Source: Virgibacillus halodenitrificans JCM 12304 (lineage in GTDB: Bacteria > Bacillota > Bacilli > Bacillales > Amphibacillaceae). Taken from it: a stretch of 64,000 nucleotides of DNA. The translations under genes and the position numbers were made by a program. The notes below the pieces were generated by a model. It worked only from the letters and a program-made list of their open reading frames with translations. It was not told where the DNA came from and did no database searches. Positions 27,163 to 37,545 of this stretch are shown here, piece after piece (the stretch's first letter is position 1; each line of letters opens with the position of its first letter). The DNA lies in contig NZ_BAZS01000006.1 of the NCBI RefSeq assembly GCF_001310895.1, positions 57,352 through 121,351 on the forward strand, given 5' to 3'.

Positions 27163-28282
27163 AAAAAATAGGCATTACTTGCTACCCAACCGTTGGTGGA
27201 TCAGGTGTTATCGCAACGGAGTTAGGCATGCTTCTTGCAGAGCAAGGACATCAGATTCATTTTATTACTTCTAGTATACCTTTCCGTCTTGACCGTATTT
27301 ATCCACAAATCTATTATCATGAGGTGGAATTAAATCATTATCCGGTTTTTCAATATCCTCCTTATGATCTTGCACTAGCAACTAAAATGGCAGAGGTTAT
27401 TGATGAGGAAAAATTGGATATACTCCATGTGCACTACGCAATGCCACATGCTATTTGTGCCATATTAGCGCGAGATATTGCAGAAAGAGATGTAAAGATT
27501 GTCACTACACTCCACGGTACCGATATCACTGTTCTTGGCATTGATCATACATTTAAAAAAATGATAAAGCATGGAATTGAACAATCGGATGCTGTTACTG
27601 CTGTTTCAAATGATTTAGTAGAACAGACTTACGAAATGCTCGATGTTCAAAAAGATATTTCTGTTATTTACAATTTTGTTAATGAAAAAGAGTATGTGAA
27701 AAAGGAATTACCTCATCTGAGAGAACAATATGGAATAAAAGCTGATGAAAGAGTAATCATTCATATATCTAACTTCAGAAAGGTAAAAAGGGTTGAGGAC
27801 GTCATATATACGTTTGAAAAGATCCAGCATCATTGTAAGAGTAAGCTTCTGCTAGTTGGAGATGGGCCTGAATATACTTCTATTGTTCAGTTAGTAAAAG
27901 ATCTTGGCATTAATGATAAGGTGCTTTTTCTAGGAAAACAAAAAAATATAAGTGATTTATTATCAATTTCCGATTTAAAGCTTCTACTCTCTGAGAAAGA
28001 AAGCTTCGGGCTCGTGTTACTTGAAGCTATGGCTTGTGAGGTTCCTTGTATAGGCACAAGGCAGGTGGGATACCTGAAGTTATCGAGCATGGAGAGACGG
28101 GTTATCTCGTGAATATTGGGGATACTGAGCAAGCAGCTGCTTATGCTATAGAGTTACTGACGAACTCTGAAAAACTAGTGGAATTCTCGAATCGTTCATT
28201 AACACATGCTATGGAGCACTTTCATTCTAAAAAAATTGTCAGACAATATCTGCAATTATATAATAACCTTGGAAATGAATAA
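27159..28282 (+). CDS. bshA: Bacillithiol synthase step 1 glycosyltransferase, frameshifted in this sequence
   Basis: GT4-family enzyme joining GlcNAc to L-malate, the first step of bacillithiol synthesis. N-terminal [25 protein letters not shown] near 119 and the C-terminal [16 protein letters not shown] nucleotide-sugar motif are present. The frame stops at 28112, and [17 protein letters not shown] continues in another frame. One A is missing from the run near 28057-28059 (ACAAGG for ACAAAGG). Restored length is 374 residues, near the 377 of B. subtilis. ATG 27159 overlaps the mgsA stop. Confidence 0.93.
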
Positions 28283-28294
28283 CAGGTGATTACT

Positions 28295-29497
28295 ATGTTA
28301 ACAGAACCTTTTCTAACTGCTACAAATATATTAACAAAAATTGAATCTAACGGGCATCGGGCATACTTCGTTGGCGGTTGTGTCAGGGATTATTTGCTTA
28401 ATCGGCCAATTGGGGATGTAGATATTGCTACCTCTGCAAAGCCGGAGATCATTCAGCAGCTTTTTAATAAAGTTATTCCAGTCGGTATTGAGCACGGCAC
28501 AGTGGTGGTCCGTTATAAAAAAGAATCTTATGAAGTAACTACATTTCGTATTGATGGGAGCTATTCCGATAATAGACGACCGGATGAGGTTGAATTTGTG
28601 AATGAAATTGATGCAGATTTGGCACGAAGAGACTTTACAATAAACGCTTTGGCTATGTCTAAAGGCGGCCATATCATAGATTTATTTGAAGGTAGAAGAG
28701 ATCTAAAGGAAAAGATTATTCGGACTGTAGGAAATGGCTACGAAAGATTTGCAGAGGATCCGCTTCGCATTATTCGGGCTTTACGATTTACAAGCCAATT
28801 AGGATTTTCACTTGCACCTGATACCAAAGTACACATGAAAGAGGCAGCCCATCTGGTTAATACACTTGCGGTAGAGCGTTTAACGAATGAATTTTCCAAG
28901 CTTTTTGCTGGAAATGATATAAGGAAGGCTGTTAACTACATGAAGGAAATCCAAGTTGATTCCTTCCTACCTGTATTCAGATCGTTTCCGAACTTAATAA
29001 AAAAGTTACCCTCTAACATACATTCACTCATGAGCTTTAGTGAAGTGATTGCATATATGCATATAGTAGAACCAAGTATATCTATTGCCCATTGGGTTAA
29101 GGAATGGAAATGTTCCAATAAAATAAAAAAAGATGCCCTTCATTTAGTGGATTCTTATTACTTATTTAAAAGATTCGGAGTTAATTCTATGCTGGTCTAT
29201 CAGTTGAAAAAGCCATATCTTGCTCCGTTCCTTCGTATTGTAACATTAGCTGATCCGACAGTGTCGTTAAGCATGGAGAAATTACTTACTATTAATGAAA
29301 AATTACCTATACATTCTAAAGTGGATCTTTCTATAAATGGTCAAGAGATTATAGATTTATTTCCTTTCATGCGAAGAGGGCCGTGGATCCGACAAATTAT
29401 GGATAACTTGGAAAAAGAAATCGTTTTAGGAAACCTTCGAAATAATAATAAAGAAATAAAGGAGTGGATAAGATGGAATCCACCCGAAACAAATTAA
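28295..29497 (+). CDS. cca: CCA tRNA nucleotidyltransferase
   Basis: Adds or repairs the 3' CCA of tRNAs. 400 residues, class II fold. GGCVRDYLL near 26-34, the catalytic DVDIAT pair near 41-46, RRDFTINALA near 111-120 and DPLRIIRALRF near 155-165. I use ATG 28295, because AGGTGAT overlaps the GTG at 28286. It is 12 bases after bshA and its end overlaps birA by 25 bases. Confidence 0.95.
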   Translation: MLTEPFLTATNILTKIESNGHRAYFVGGCVRDYLLNRPIGDVDIATSAKPEIIQQLFNKVIPVGIEHGTVVVRYKKESYEVTTFRIDGSYSDNRRPDEVEFVNEIDADLARRDFTINALAMSKGGHIIDLFEGRRDLKEKIIRTVGNGYERFAEDPLRIIRALRFTSQLGFSLAPDTKVHMKEAAHLVNTLAVERLTNEFSKLFAGNDIRKAVNYMKEIQVDSFLPVFRSFPNLIKKLPSNIHSLMSFSEVIAYMHIVEPSISIAHWVKEWKCSNKIKKDALHLVDSYYLFKRFGVNSMLVYQLKKPYLAPFLRIVTLADPTVSLSMEKLLTINEKLPIHSKVDLSINGQEIIDLFPFMRRGPWIRQIMDNLEKEIVLGNLRNNNKEIKEWIRWNPPETN

Positions 29498-30467
29498 TTG
29501 ATTTGCTAGCAAAAGATAAGGATACATATATATCCGGACAAATGTTATCTGAACATCTCGGTATTTCCCGTAGTGCAGTCTGGAAGCATATGAAAAACCT
29601 TGAAAAAGACGGGTATCAAATAGAAGGTAAATCAAACAAAGGGTATCGTATCATCAGTTTCCCTGACAAATTAAGCGAGAATACAATTAAATGGGGTTTA
29701 AATACATCATGGCTAGGAAGTAAAATTATTCATAAAGAATCTACTCCTTCCACTCAGGTTATCGCTCACCAGTTGGCACAGGAAGGTTCGCCACATGGCA
29801 CTATTATACTTGCTGACGAGCAAACGAGTGGGAGAGGAAGGTTGAATAGGGAATGGTTTTCTTCCAAGGGAAAAGGAATATGGATGAGTATTATACTCCG
29901 GCCAGAGATTCTACCATATTTAGCACCTCAATTAACTTTATTAACAGCTACTGTATTAGCAGAGGTAGTCCAAAAGAACACAACCGTTACTCCGATGATC
30001 AAATGGCCAAACGACATACTTATAAACAAGAAAAAGACTGCTGGTATTTTGACTGAGATGCAAGCTGAACAGGATCAGATCCAATATGTAATAATTGGAA
30101 TTGGGATGAATATCAATCAGACCAAAGAGGACATTCCTATTGAAATTCAGTCGAAAGCAACCTCTTTAAGATAGAATCCAGTGAAAAGCATTCTATTAAG
30201 CAATTTATCCACCTTATATTAGAGGAGTTTGAAAAAGCGTATGATTCCTATTTGATAAATGGCTTCCCGGAAGTGAAAAAGAAATGGGAGAGGTATGGCT
30301 TTAAAATAGGTGAATCGATTTCGATCACTACCTTACGTGACCAATTCCAAGCTATATTTTCGGGTATTGCTGAGGATGGTGCATTATTGGTAAAACAAAA
30401 GGATGGCGAAATTAAAAAGTTATATTCAGCTGAAATCGAATGGTTTAAGGATGTGGAAGAATGTTAA
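29473..30467 (+). CDS. birA: Biotin-protein ligase / biotin operon repressor, frameshifted in this sequence
   Basis: Bifunctional: an N-terminal winged helix (about 1-65, [15 protein letters not shown]) represses biotin genes and a ligase domain biotinylates carboxylases. GRGRLNREW near 118 and [12 protein letters not shown] near 178 form the biotinyl-AMP site. The first frame ends at 30174; [12 protein letters not shown] continues in another frame. One A is missing from TTTAAG near 30168. Restored length is 331 residues (B. subtilis 325). The C-terminal domain ends [18 protein letters not shown] 29473 after AAAGGAGTGG lies inside the cca end. Confidence 0.93.
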
Positions 30468-31288
30468 ATCGAATTGATTTATTGAAGATGAAAGAAACTA
30501 AAGAGAAGATAACCATGCTTACAGCATATGACTATCCATCAGCAAAGCTTGCAGAGCAAGCTGGAATAGATATGATCTTAGTAGGAGACTCATTAGGTAT
30601 GGTTGTACTTGGGTATAACTCTACCATCCAGGTAACAGTTGAAGATATGATTCATCACGGAAAGGCGGTTCAAAGGGGGGCAAGTAATACGTTTATCGTG
30701 GTGGATATGCCTTTCATGTCCTATCATATTTCCATGGAGGAATCGATGAAAAACGCCCAGCGAATTTTTCAGGAAACAGGTGCCCAAGCAATTAAATTGG
30801 AAGGTGCTTCAAAGGACAACCTCGACTTAATTAAACGTTTAAGCGAAGCAGGAGTCCCCGTCATTGCCCATTTAGGCTTAACACCCCAGTCCGTAAACGT
30901 CTTGGGTGGATATAAAGTTCAGGGCAAAGATGCAGATGCAGCAGCAAAACTGCTTTATGAAGCTAAAGAAGTAAGTACTCATGGTGCCATTGCATTAGTT
31001 TTGGAGTGTGTCCCCAAAGAGTTAGCGGAGCTAATAACGGAAGCAATTAATATTCCGACAATCGGAATTGGTGCTGGAGCCCATTGTGATGGGCAAGTAT
31101 TAGTATATCATGATATAGTAAATTATGGTGTTGACCGTCTTCCTAAATTTGTTAATAAATATGGAGACTTTAACTCACATGGTCAACAAGCAATAGAGAC
31201 ATATATTAGAGATGTAAAAGAATCTATTTTTCCTGGCGATAAACATTCTTTCTTTATAAAGGATAAGAATATTCTACCTGAAAATTGA
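30461..31288 (+). CDS. panB: 3-Methyl-2-oxobutanoate hydroxymethyltransferase
   Basis: First committed step of pantothenate synthesis. 275-residue TIM barrel. [18 protein letters not shown] near 19, [13 protein letters not shown] near 41, VVDMPFMSY near 79 and [14 protein letters not shown] near 200 are family signatures. ATG 30461 lies inside the birA end (7-base overlap). First of panBCD. Confidence 0.95.
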   Translation: MLNRIDLLKMKETKEKITMLTAYDYPSAKLAEQAGIDMILVGDSLGMVVLGYNSTIQVTVEDMIHHGKAVQRGASNTFIVVDMPFMSYHISMEESMKNAQRIFQETGAQAIKLEGASKDNLDLIKRLSEAGVPVIAHLGLTPQSVNVLGGYKVQGKDADAAAKLLYEAKEVSTHGAIALVLECVPKELAELITEAINIPTIGIGAGAHCDGQVLVYHDIVNYGVDRLPKFVNKYGDFNSHGQQAIETYIRDVKESIFPGDKHSFFIKDKNILPEN

Positions 31289-31301
31289 AGTGGGGATTAC
31301 T

Positions 31302-32188
31302 ATGGAAATAATTCGTGAAGTGAATGAAATGCGGAATATAATTAAGTTGTTAAAGCAAGGGAAAAAAAAGATTGGGTTTGTGCCGACAATGGGTTTTTTC
31401 ATGACGGACATCTCCAACTTATGAAGAAAGCAAAAGAAGAAAATGATACTGTTGTCTCTAGTGTCTTCGTTAACCCACTGCAATTTGGCCCTAATGAGGA
31501 CTTTGACAGGTATCCACGCAATGAAGAAGAGGATATTAGGAAGGCAGAATATGTAGGTGTAGATTTCTTGTTTATCCCTCCTCTTGATGAGATGTACCCA
31601 CAGAAGATGCAAATTACAATGACAATCAATGATCGAATTGATGTGTTGTGCGGTAAAGCTCGTCCAGGGCATTTTGATGGAGTCATAACCGTAGTAACAA
31701 AATTGTTTCATATAACACAGCCCGATCAAGTATATTTTGGAATGAAGGATGCACAACAGGTTGCTGTAATAGATGCGTTAATCCAAAATTTAAACTTTCC
31801 GATTTCTCTAATCGGTTTACCAACAGTTCGTGAAGAGGATGGTTTAGCAAAGAGTAGCAGAAATGTAAATCTAAGCAAGAGAGAAAGAGCTCAAGCAAAT
31901 TGGCTGTATAAAGCACTCAAGCATGGTCACCAACTTGTTGTTGACGGAGAATTTAATCCTGCTATTATTATTAAAGAGATAAATAATATCATTTCCAATA
32001 ATACGGACGGTAAGATTGATTATATAGAAGTGCTTAGTTACCCTGAATTGAAGCCAGTTTCCGATATGAATCAACAGGTAATAATAGCACTGGCAGTTCA
32101 ATTTGAGCGAGCCAGATTAATTGATAATTTATTATTGAATGAGGATGGAGAAATCATTCGTTTTTGGAAACAGGAGGAGTCACAATGA
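31302..32188 (+). CDS. panC: Pantothenate synthetase, frameshifted in this sequence
   Basis: ATP-dependent joining of pantoate and beta-alanine. ATG 31302 follows GTGGGGAT. After GFVPTMGFF the frame goes out of register at a T run (31394-31399). Seven T instead of six would give [13 protein letters not shown], the HxGH adenylation motif, and open the whole gene. Restored length is 295 residues (B. subtilis 286). Later motifs [25 protein letters not shown] and SSRNVNL (KMSKS-like) are intact. Overlaps panD by four bases. Confidence 0.93.
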
Positions 32189-32574
32189 TTCGTACATTGA
32201 TGAAGGGAAAAATTCATCGTGCAAGAGTTACGGAAGCTAACTTAAATTATGTAGGCAGTGTAACCATTGACCAGGACATTTTGGATTTGGTTAATATATT
32301 GCCACATGAAAAAGTACAAATAGTTAATAATAATAATGGAGCCCGCTTGGAAACATATGTTATACCAGGAGAAAGAGGGTCAGGAGTGGTTTGCCTTAAT
32401 GGTGCAGCTGCCCGACTTGTCCAAAAAGGGGACATTGTCATTATAGTATCTTATGGAATGTTTTTTCCTGAAGAGTTAGCTACATTCCGTCCAAAAGTAG
32501 CGATTATGAATGAGAAAAATGAAGTTGAGCAACTCCTAGAACAAGAGCCGCCATTAACTGAAGTAACTAGCTAG
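32185..32574 (+). CDS. panD: Aspartate 1-decarboxylase precursor
   Basis: Makes beta-alanine for pantothenate. Pyruvoyl enzyme that self-cleaves between G24 and S25; the site YVGSVTID is intact. 129 residues, near family length. [15 protein letters not shown] segment near 72-84 is conserved. ATG 32185 follows AGGAGGAGT and overlaps the panC stop. Closes the long dapB-panD operon before a terminator. Confidence 0.95.
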   Translation: MIRTLMKGKIHRARVTEANLNYVGSVTIDQDILDLVNILPHEKVQIVNNNNGARLETYVIPGERGSGVVCLNGAAARLVQKGDIVIIVSYGMFFPEELATFRPKVAIMNEKNEVEQLLEQEPPLTEVTS

Positions 32575-32586
32575 ATGTTAAGATGT

Positions 32587-32624
32587 AAAAACTCTTATCG
32601 CATGAAAAGGTAAGAGTTTTTTAT
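32587..32624 (+). terminator. Rho-independent terminator after panD
   Basis: AAAACTCTTA (from 32587) pairs with TAAGAGTTTT (32611-32620), T-run after. Confidence 0.85.
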
Positions 32625-32655
32625 GATAGGCTTGCGGTAGAAATGAGGTGAAACA

Positions 32656-35457
32656 GTGAACAGATATGTTGTTATTGATTTGGAAACTACTGGTCATTCT
32701 CCAACGAAGGACGATCGGATTATTGAAGTTGGTATTGTTATATTAAAAAAGGATAAAATAGTCGATCAATATTCTACATTACTTAACCCTCATAAGAAAA
32801 TACCGCCATTTATTTCTAATCTAACTGGTATATCAAATGAGGATGTTAAAGATGCACCTTCTTTTTTTGAAAAAGCAGAGGAAATTATTGAGCTATTTAA
32901 GGAAAGCTATTTAATAGCACACAACGTGCCATTTGATTTAGGCTTTTTAAATACGCAGCTTGCTATAAATGGATTTCAACAACTAAAGAATCCTGTATTA
33001 GATACTGTAGAGTTATCTCGAATTTTATTCCCCCAGGCACCCAGTTATAAACTAGGACAACTGGCTGAATACTTAGGAATTTACCATGATGAACCTCATC
33101 GAGCACTCTCAGATGCGTATGTTACCGGAAAAGTCTTTTTAAAGCTTAAAGAAAAGCTTTGGGCATTGCCCGGTGAAACGATCGAACATTTAATCAGATT
33201 GGAGAAGAAGCTAAAGTCAGATCTATATCCACTGCTGTTAGAAAGACAAAAGCAACTTATGTATGAAGAAATAGTTCAAAAAAATATTGCAACATACCAG
33301 GGGCTTGCATTTAAACACATAGAAGTCCCACAAGTAGAACATGGGGTGGAGCATGTTTCATTTGGAGATTTCCTTGACAGTATTTATGAAGAGAATGGAG
33401 CTTTACAGAATAAGTTATCCAGTTATGAAAAAAGAGATGGTCAACGAGAAATGTCTGAAGTGATTTTTGATGCATTCCAGTTACAAAAACATGCTCTGAT
33501 CGAAGCAGAGACAGGTACTGGAAAATCATTGGCTTACTTACTTCCAGCAGTGTACGAAGCTGTATATTCGGAGCGGAAAATTGTGATAAGTACTTTTACG
33601 ACACAATTGCAATCTCAACTATTGGAAGAAGAAATCCCTTTAGTGAGAGATATTGTCAATTTTCCGATACAAGTAGCTCTATTAAAAGGAAAGTCGCATT
33701 ATCTTAGTCTGGAAAAATTTAATCATGAGCTAGCTTCTCCTTATGAAGACAATTATGATGTTGTTTTAACGAAAGCAATGCTTCTTATTTGGATAACTGA
33801 AACGGAAACAGGAGATATTGAGGAAATACAGCTCCCAACTAGTGGATTTCATTTTTTTAAGAAAGTATCTACAGAATCAGAGGGATATATAGATCCATCA
33901 TCTCCCTGGTTTTCCAGATCTTTTTATCAAAAGGCAAGAAAAAAAGCACAACTAGCTTCTATCGTTATTACAAACCATGCTTTATTATGCACGGATATTT
34001 TTAATGAATACAAGCTATTACCCAGTTATGATAAAATAATTGTAGATGAAGCACACCATCTGGAGGAAACAGCTTCTCGTCATTATGGTAAAAAACTTGA
34101 TTATATTAGCATGCAGTACATACTCAATCAATTGGGTACTACCGAGGAAACTAAATTTTTAGGTAAGTTTATAGAAAAGTATCCGTATAAACAACACCAT
34201 CTTTCCTTAGAAAAATGGAATGCTACCTTATCTGATGCGAAATATGAAATAGATGAATTATTTCGTACGCTGTTTCAATATGTTATGGCACAGAATAGTA
34301 AAAATAAATCTTTAAGTGATGTCGGAAGAATACAATATCGCTTTGAAGATGAGAACGAAATACCGGATAAATGGAAGGCTATAAGAGAAATGGCTTCCCG
34401 TGTTTCTTTTTACTTAAAGGATTTAATCCATATTCTCACCAGTATAGAGACAGACCTGCTGAAAGAAGAAACTTTTGAAAAATTTGATCATGATGAATTG
34501 AAAGGAAATATAGACCAACTACAATCTTTCATTGATCGGTTAGCTGAACTGTTCTTTAATCATCATGGGGAAAAGTATGTGAAATGGATGGAAATTGAAA
34601 CACATGGAGCGAAAAATGCTGTATATTTATATAGTGAGCCTACAGACATAGCTGACTTTTTAACCAATGACTTTTTCACAAAAAAGAAAAGTGTTATATT
34701 AACTAGTGCAACCCTGACGATGAAGCAGTCTTTTAGCTTTATACAGAATCGGCTGGGGTTACCATCAGATTTAGTTTTAACTACAAAAATAAAATCTCCT
34801 TTTTCGTATAAAGATCAGGTTAAGTTAATGATACCTAATGACTTTCCCAGTATTAAATATGGAAAACCCGATGATTTTATTTATGCCACATGTGAAGCTA
34901 TTATGTCACTTGCTGAGATAACAAACGGCAGGATGCTTGTACTGTTTACGTCATATGATATGTTGCGAAAATCGTACTATTTATTAAAAGAAATAATGGA
35001 AAGTGACAAATATATGGTTATCGCACAAGGAATTAGCAGTGGAAGTCGCGCCAGATTAAAAAAGAATTTTCAAACCTTTGAACAGGCAATTTTACTTGGA
35101 ACTAGCTCTTTCTGGGAGGGAGTAGATATTCCAGGGGAAGACCTTTCTTGTTTAATGATCATCAGACTTCCTTTTCAACCACCTGATCACCCAATCTATG
35201 AGGCAAAATCGGAGCACCTTAAAAATGAAGGGAAAAATCCGTTTATGGAGCTTGCTCTTCCTAATGCGGTGATCCGATTTAAACAAGGTTTTGGCAGATT
35301 AATTCGTTCAGCTTCAGATCGCGGTATTGTATTTGTTTGTGATTCAAGAATGATCACGGCCAAATACGGCAGTTATTTTAGAGATTCTATACCTGAGGTA
35401 CCAATAACAAATGATTCTACACAAAAACTAATGGAGCAAGCAAAGGAATGGTTTTAA
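32656..35457 (+). CDS. dinG: DinG-type helicase with N-terminal 3'-5' exonuclease domain
   Basis: 933 residues, as in B. subtilis DinG (931). The N-terminal DEDDh exonuclease domain (about 1-180) has DLETTG at 7-12 and HNVPFDLGFL near 88. The XPD-like superfamily 2 helicase has Walker A ETGTGKS near 284 and DEAHH near 464. The C terminus has SFWEGVDIPGEDL and the QGFGRLIRS motif VI. I see no four-cysteine Fe-S cluster set as in E. coli DinG, as expected for the Firmicutes form, which acts mainly as a nuclease. GTG 32656 follows GAGGTGAAA. Confidence 0.93.
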   Translation: MNRYVVIDLETTGHSPTKDDRIIEVGIVILKKDKIVDQYSTLLNPHKKIPPFISNLTGISNEDVKDAPSFFEKAEEIIELFKESYLIAHNVPFDLGFLNTQLAINGFQQLKNPVLDTVELSRILFPQAPSYKLGQLAEYLGIYHDEPHRALSDAYVTGKVFLKLKEKLWALPGETIEHLIRLEKKLKSDLYPLLLERQKQLMYEEIVQKNIATYQGLAFKHIEVPQVEHGVEHVSFGDFLDSIYEENGALQNKLSSYEKRDGQREMSEVIFDAFQLQKHALIEAETGTGKSLAYLLPAVYEAVYSERKIVISTFTTQLQSQLLEEEIPLVRDIVNFPIQVALLKGKSHYLSLEKFNHELASPYEDNYDVVLTKAMLLIWITETETGDIEEIQLPTSGFHFFKKVSTESEGYIDPSSPWFSRSFYQKARKKAQLASIVITNHALLCTDIFNEYKLLPSYDKIIVDEAHHLEETASRHYGKKLDYISMQYILNQLGTTEETKFLGKFIEKYPYKQHHLSLEKWNATLSDAKYEIDELFRTLFQYVMAQNSKNKSLSDVGRIQYRFEDENEIPDKWKAIREMASRVSFYLKDLIHILTSIETDLLKEETFEKFDHDELKGNIDQLQSFIDRLAELFFNHHGEKYVKWMEIETHGAKNAVYLYSEPTDIADFLTNDFFTKKKSVILTSATLTMKQSFSFIQNRLGLPSDLVLTTKIKSPFSYKDQVKLMIPNDFPSIKYGKPDDFIYATCEAIMSLAEITNGRMLVLFTSYDMLRKSYYLLKEIMESDKYMVIAQGISSGSRARLKKNFQTFEQAILLGTSSFWEGVDIPGEDLSCLMIIRLPFQPPDHPIYEAKSEHLKNEGKNPFMELALPNAVIRFKQGFGRLIRSASDRGIVFVCDSRMITAKYGSYFRDSIPEVPITNDSTQKLMEQAKEWF

Positions 35458-35460
35458 GAA

Positions 35461-35496
35461 AAAAAGCTACTAATGTTGGAAGAATACATCAGTAGC
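35461..35496 (-). terminator. Hairpin after dinG with its T-tract on the minus strand
   Basis: GCTACTAATGT (35466-35476) pairs with 35486-35496 with one mismatch. The A-run is on the left, so the terminator geometry fits leftward transcription, although dinG is rightward. Confidence 0.45.
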
Positions 35497-35654
35497 AATT
35501 AAGCACAGGTTAGGAATTTTTTTATTGAAATAAATAAATTCATTTACATTAGCTTTTATTTATTACAATAGTATTTATATTATCTGCAAAGTTCTTAGCA
35601 ATATGACTAACAAATATTGATAAAACAAGAATTGTATTACTGAAGGAGGTTAAG

Positions 35655-35831
35655 ATGGATAAACATAAAAATATTGAGACATTGTCTACAGTGAAACTAA
35701 ATTATTCATCAGATCTTTATAAAATAGTGGATACTTTAAATCGAACATTAAAATATCAAGATCTCATGTTCGGTTTATCATTGGATGATAAAGATGAAGA
35801 TAAAGCGATCTTTACAATATACAAGACATAG
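35655..35831 (+). CDS. ypmA: YpmA, small conserved protein (DUF4264)
   Basis: 58-residue protein. NIETLSTVKL, DLYKIVDTLNRTLK, LMFGLSLD and the C-terminal AIFTIYKT match B. subtilis YpmA along its whole length. The gene sits in the same place, between dinG and ypmB-aspB. ATG 35655 has a perfect GAAGGAGGT site. Function unknown. Its end overlaps ypmB in another frame. Confidence 0.88.
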   Translation: MDKHKNIETLSTVKLNYSSDLYKIVDTLNRTLKYQDLMFGLSLDDKDEDKAIFTIYKT

Positions 35832-36327
35832 AGGGTTTGTTTGGAGCAGCATAATATTTTTAATCGTAATCATTTCTTGTTTTATTTACGTATTATTTTT
35901 ATATCTTGATCTAAAAGATAGTAAAACAGAGGGCTTTGCAGAAACAAAAAAACAAATTTTACAAGCAACGTCAATAGAGAAAATTGATGAAATTAGAAAA
36001 TTTAACGGAGAAGAAGCATACCATGTTATTTTTGGTACAACGGATAATAATAAGCAACAAATTATATTTTATCCCCTGCAAAAAAAGAAAAAAGAACTTA
36101 CAACTATAGATCAATCAGATATTATTACAGAAGAGGCAATCAAAAAGGAATGGAGACAGCAATGCTCTAGCTGTGAATTTATAAAAATTACTCCAGCATT
36201 AGTAAATGATAAGCCGCTTTGGGAACTTTCTTATAGAGATGAGGCCAACAGATATGTATTGGATTATTTATCCATCTATGATGGTTCCCGCTATGAACAA
36301 TATCGTTTTAAACAAATGTTTAAATAG
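35794..36327 (+). CDS. ypmB: YpmB, membrane-anchored PepSY-like protein
   Basis: 177 residues. One N-terminal membrane helix (about 18-38) is preceded by a basic stretch, so the rest should lie outside the membrane; a PepSY-like (DUF5590) pattern occupies roughly 45-170. It matches YpmB by position upstream of aspB and general layout. The start is uncertain: ATG 35794 after GGATGAT overlaps ypmA by 38 bases, and 35785 is also possible. Function unknown. Confidence 0.75.
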   Translation: MKIKRSLQYTRHRGFVWSSIIFLIVIISCFIYVLFLYLDLKDSKTEGFAETKKQILQATSIEKIDEIRKFNGEEAYHVIFGTTDNNKQQIIFYPLQKKKKELTTIDQSDIITEEAIKKEWRQQCSSCEFIKITPALVNDKPLWELSYRDEANRYVLDYLSIYDGSRYEQYRFKQMFK

Positions 36328-36341
36328 AAAGGTGATCAAAA

Positions 36342-37523
36342 ATGATTGATTTAGCAAAGAGAGTAAAAACATTAACACCATCAACTACATTAGCAATTAC
36401 AGCAAAAGCAAAGGAATTAAAAATGCAAGGGCATGATGTCATTGGTTTAGGCGCAGGTGAACCGGATTTTAATACACCTGAATATATTCTTGAAGCTGCA
36501 GAAAAAGCTATGCATGATGGTCTGACTAAATATACCCCATCCGGTGGTGTAGCAGAATTAAAAAAAGCTATTATTAATAAGTTTCAAACAGATAATAACT
36601 TAGAGTATAATGCTGACGAAGTTATTGTTACTACAGGAGCTAAGCATGCTTTGTATACTCTTTTTCAAGTAATTTTAAATGACGAAGACGAAGTAATTGT
36701 GCCAGCCCCTTACTGGGTGAGTTACCCAGAGCAAATTAAACTTGCAGGCGGGAAACCAGTTATTCTATCTGCTAAGGAAGAAAACGAATTTAAAATTACC
36801 CCTCAAGCTTTAGAAGAGGCAATAAATCCAAGTACAAAAGCAGTTATTATTAACTCACCAAGTAACCCTACAGGAATGGTGTATAACGAACAAGAACTAA
36901 GAGAACTTGGGGAAATCTGTATGAAACATGATATTCTTATTGTTTCTGATGAAATATATGAGAAGCTGTTATACACTGAAGATAACCATGTTTCAATAGC
37001 ACAATTGAGCCCTGAATTAAAGGAGCAGACGATTGTCATTAATGGTGTTTCAAAATCTCATTCTATGACAGGCTGGAGAATTGGATATGCTGCCGGGACA
37101 AGCAAAATAATCAAGCCAATGACAAATCTTGCTTCCCATTCAACATCTAATCCCACTTCTATTGCACAGTATGCTGCACTTGCTGCCTATTCTGCAAACG
37201 AAGATCCAGTTAAAGAAATGAAGAAAACATTTGATGAGAGATTAAATCTTTTGTATAAGTTACTGGTAGATATTCCTGGGGTTACTTGTCAAAAGCCAAA
37301 AGGAGCTTTTTATTTATTCCCTAATGTGAGAGAAGCTGCTACTAATTATGGGTTTGATTCGGTAGATGACTGGGTCAATGCTCTTCTTGAGGAAGAAAAA
37401 GTAGCTTTAGTACCAGGTTCCGGCTTCGGCTCCCCAGATAATGTACGTTTATCTTATGCTACATCTACAGAAGCTTTAGAAGAAGCTGCTAAAAGAATTA
37501 AACGATTTGTATCAGAACATTAA
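36342..37523 (+). CDS. aspB: Aspartate aminotransferase
   Basis: PLP enzyme interconverting aspartate/2-oxoglutarate and oxaloacetate/glutamate. 393 residues, class [13 protein letters not shown] near 35-46, [10 protein letters not shown] near 170, [10 protein letters not shown] near 202, Schiff-base lysine K238 in [18 protein letters not shown] 36342 follows AAAGGTGATC. Linked to asnS, as in B. subtilis: aspartate is the precursor of asparagine. Confidence 0.95.
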   Translation: MIDLAKRVKTLTPSTTLAITAKAKELKMQGHDVIGLGAGEPDFNTPEYILEAAEKAMHDGLTKYTPSGGVAELKKAIINKFQTDNNLEYNADEVIVTTGAKHALYTLFQVILNDEDEVIVPAPYWVSYPEQIKLAGGKPVILSAKEENEFKITPQALEEAINPSTKAVIINSPSNPTGMVYNEQELRELGEICMKHDILIVSDEIYEKLLYTEDNHVSIAQLSPELKEQTIVINGVSKSHSMTGWRIGYAAGTSKIIKPMTNLASHSTSNPTSIAQYAALAAYSANEDPVKEMKKTFDERLNLLYKLLVDIPGVTCQKPKGAFYLFPNVREAATNYGFDSVDDWVNALLEEEKVALVPGSGFGSPDNVRLSYATSTEALEEAAKRIKRFVSEH

Positions 37524-37545
37524 ATTGAGAACTAGGAGACTTCTT

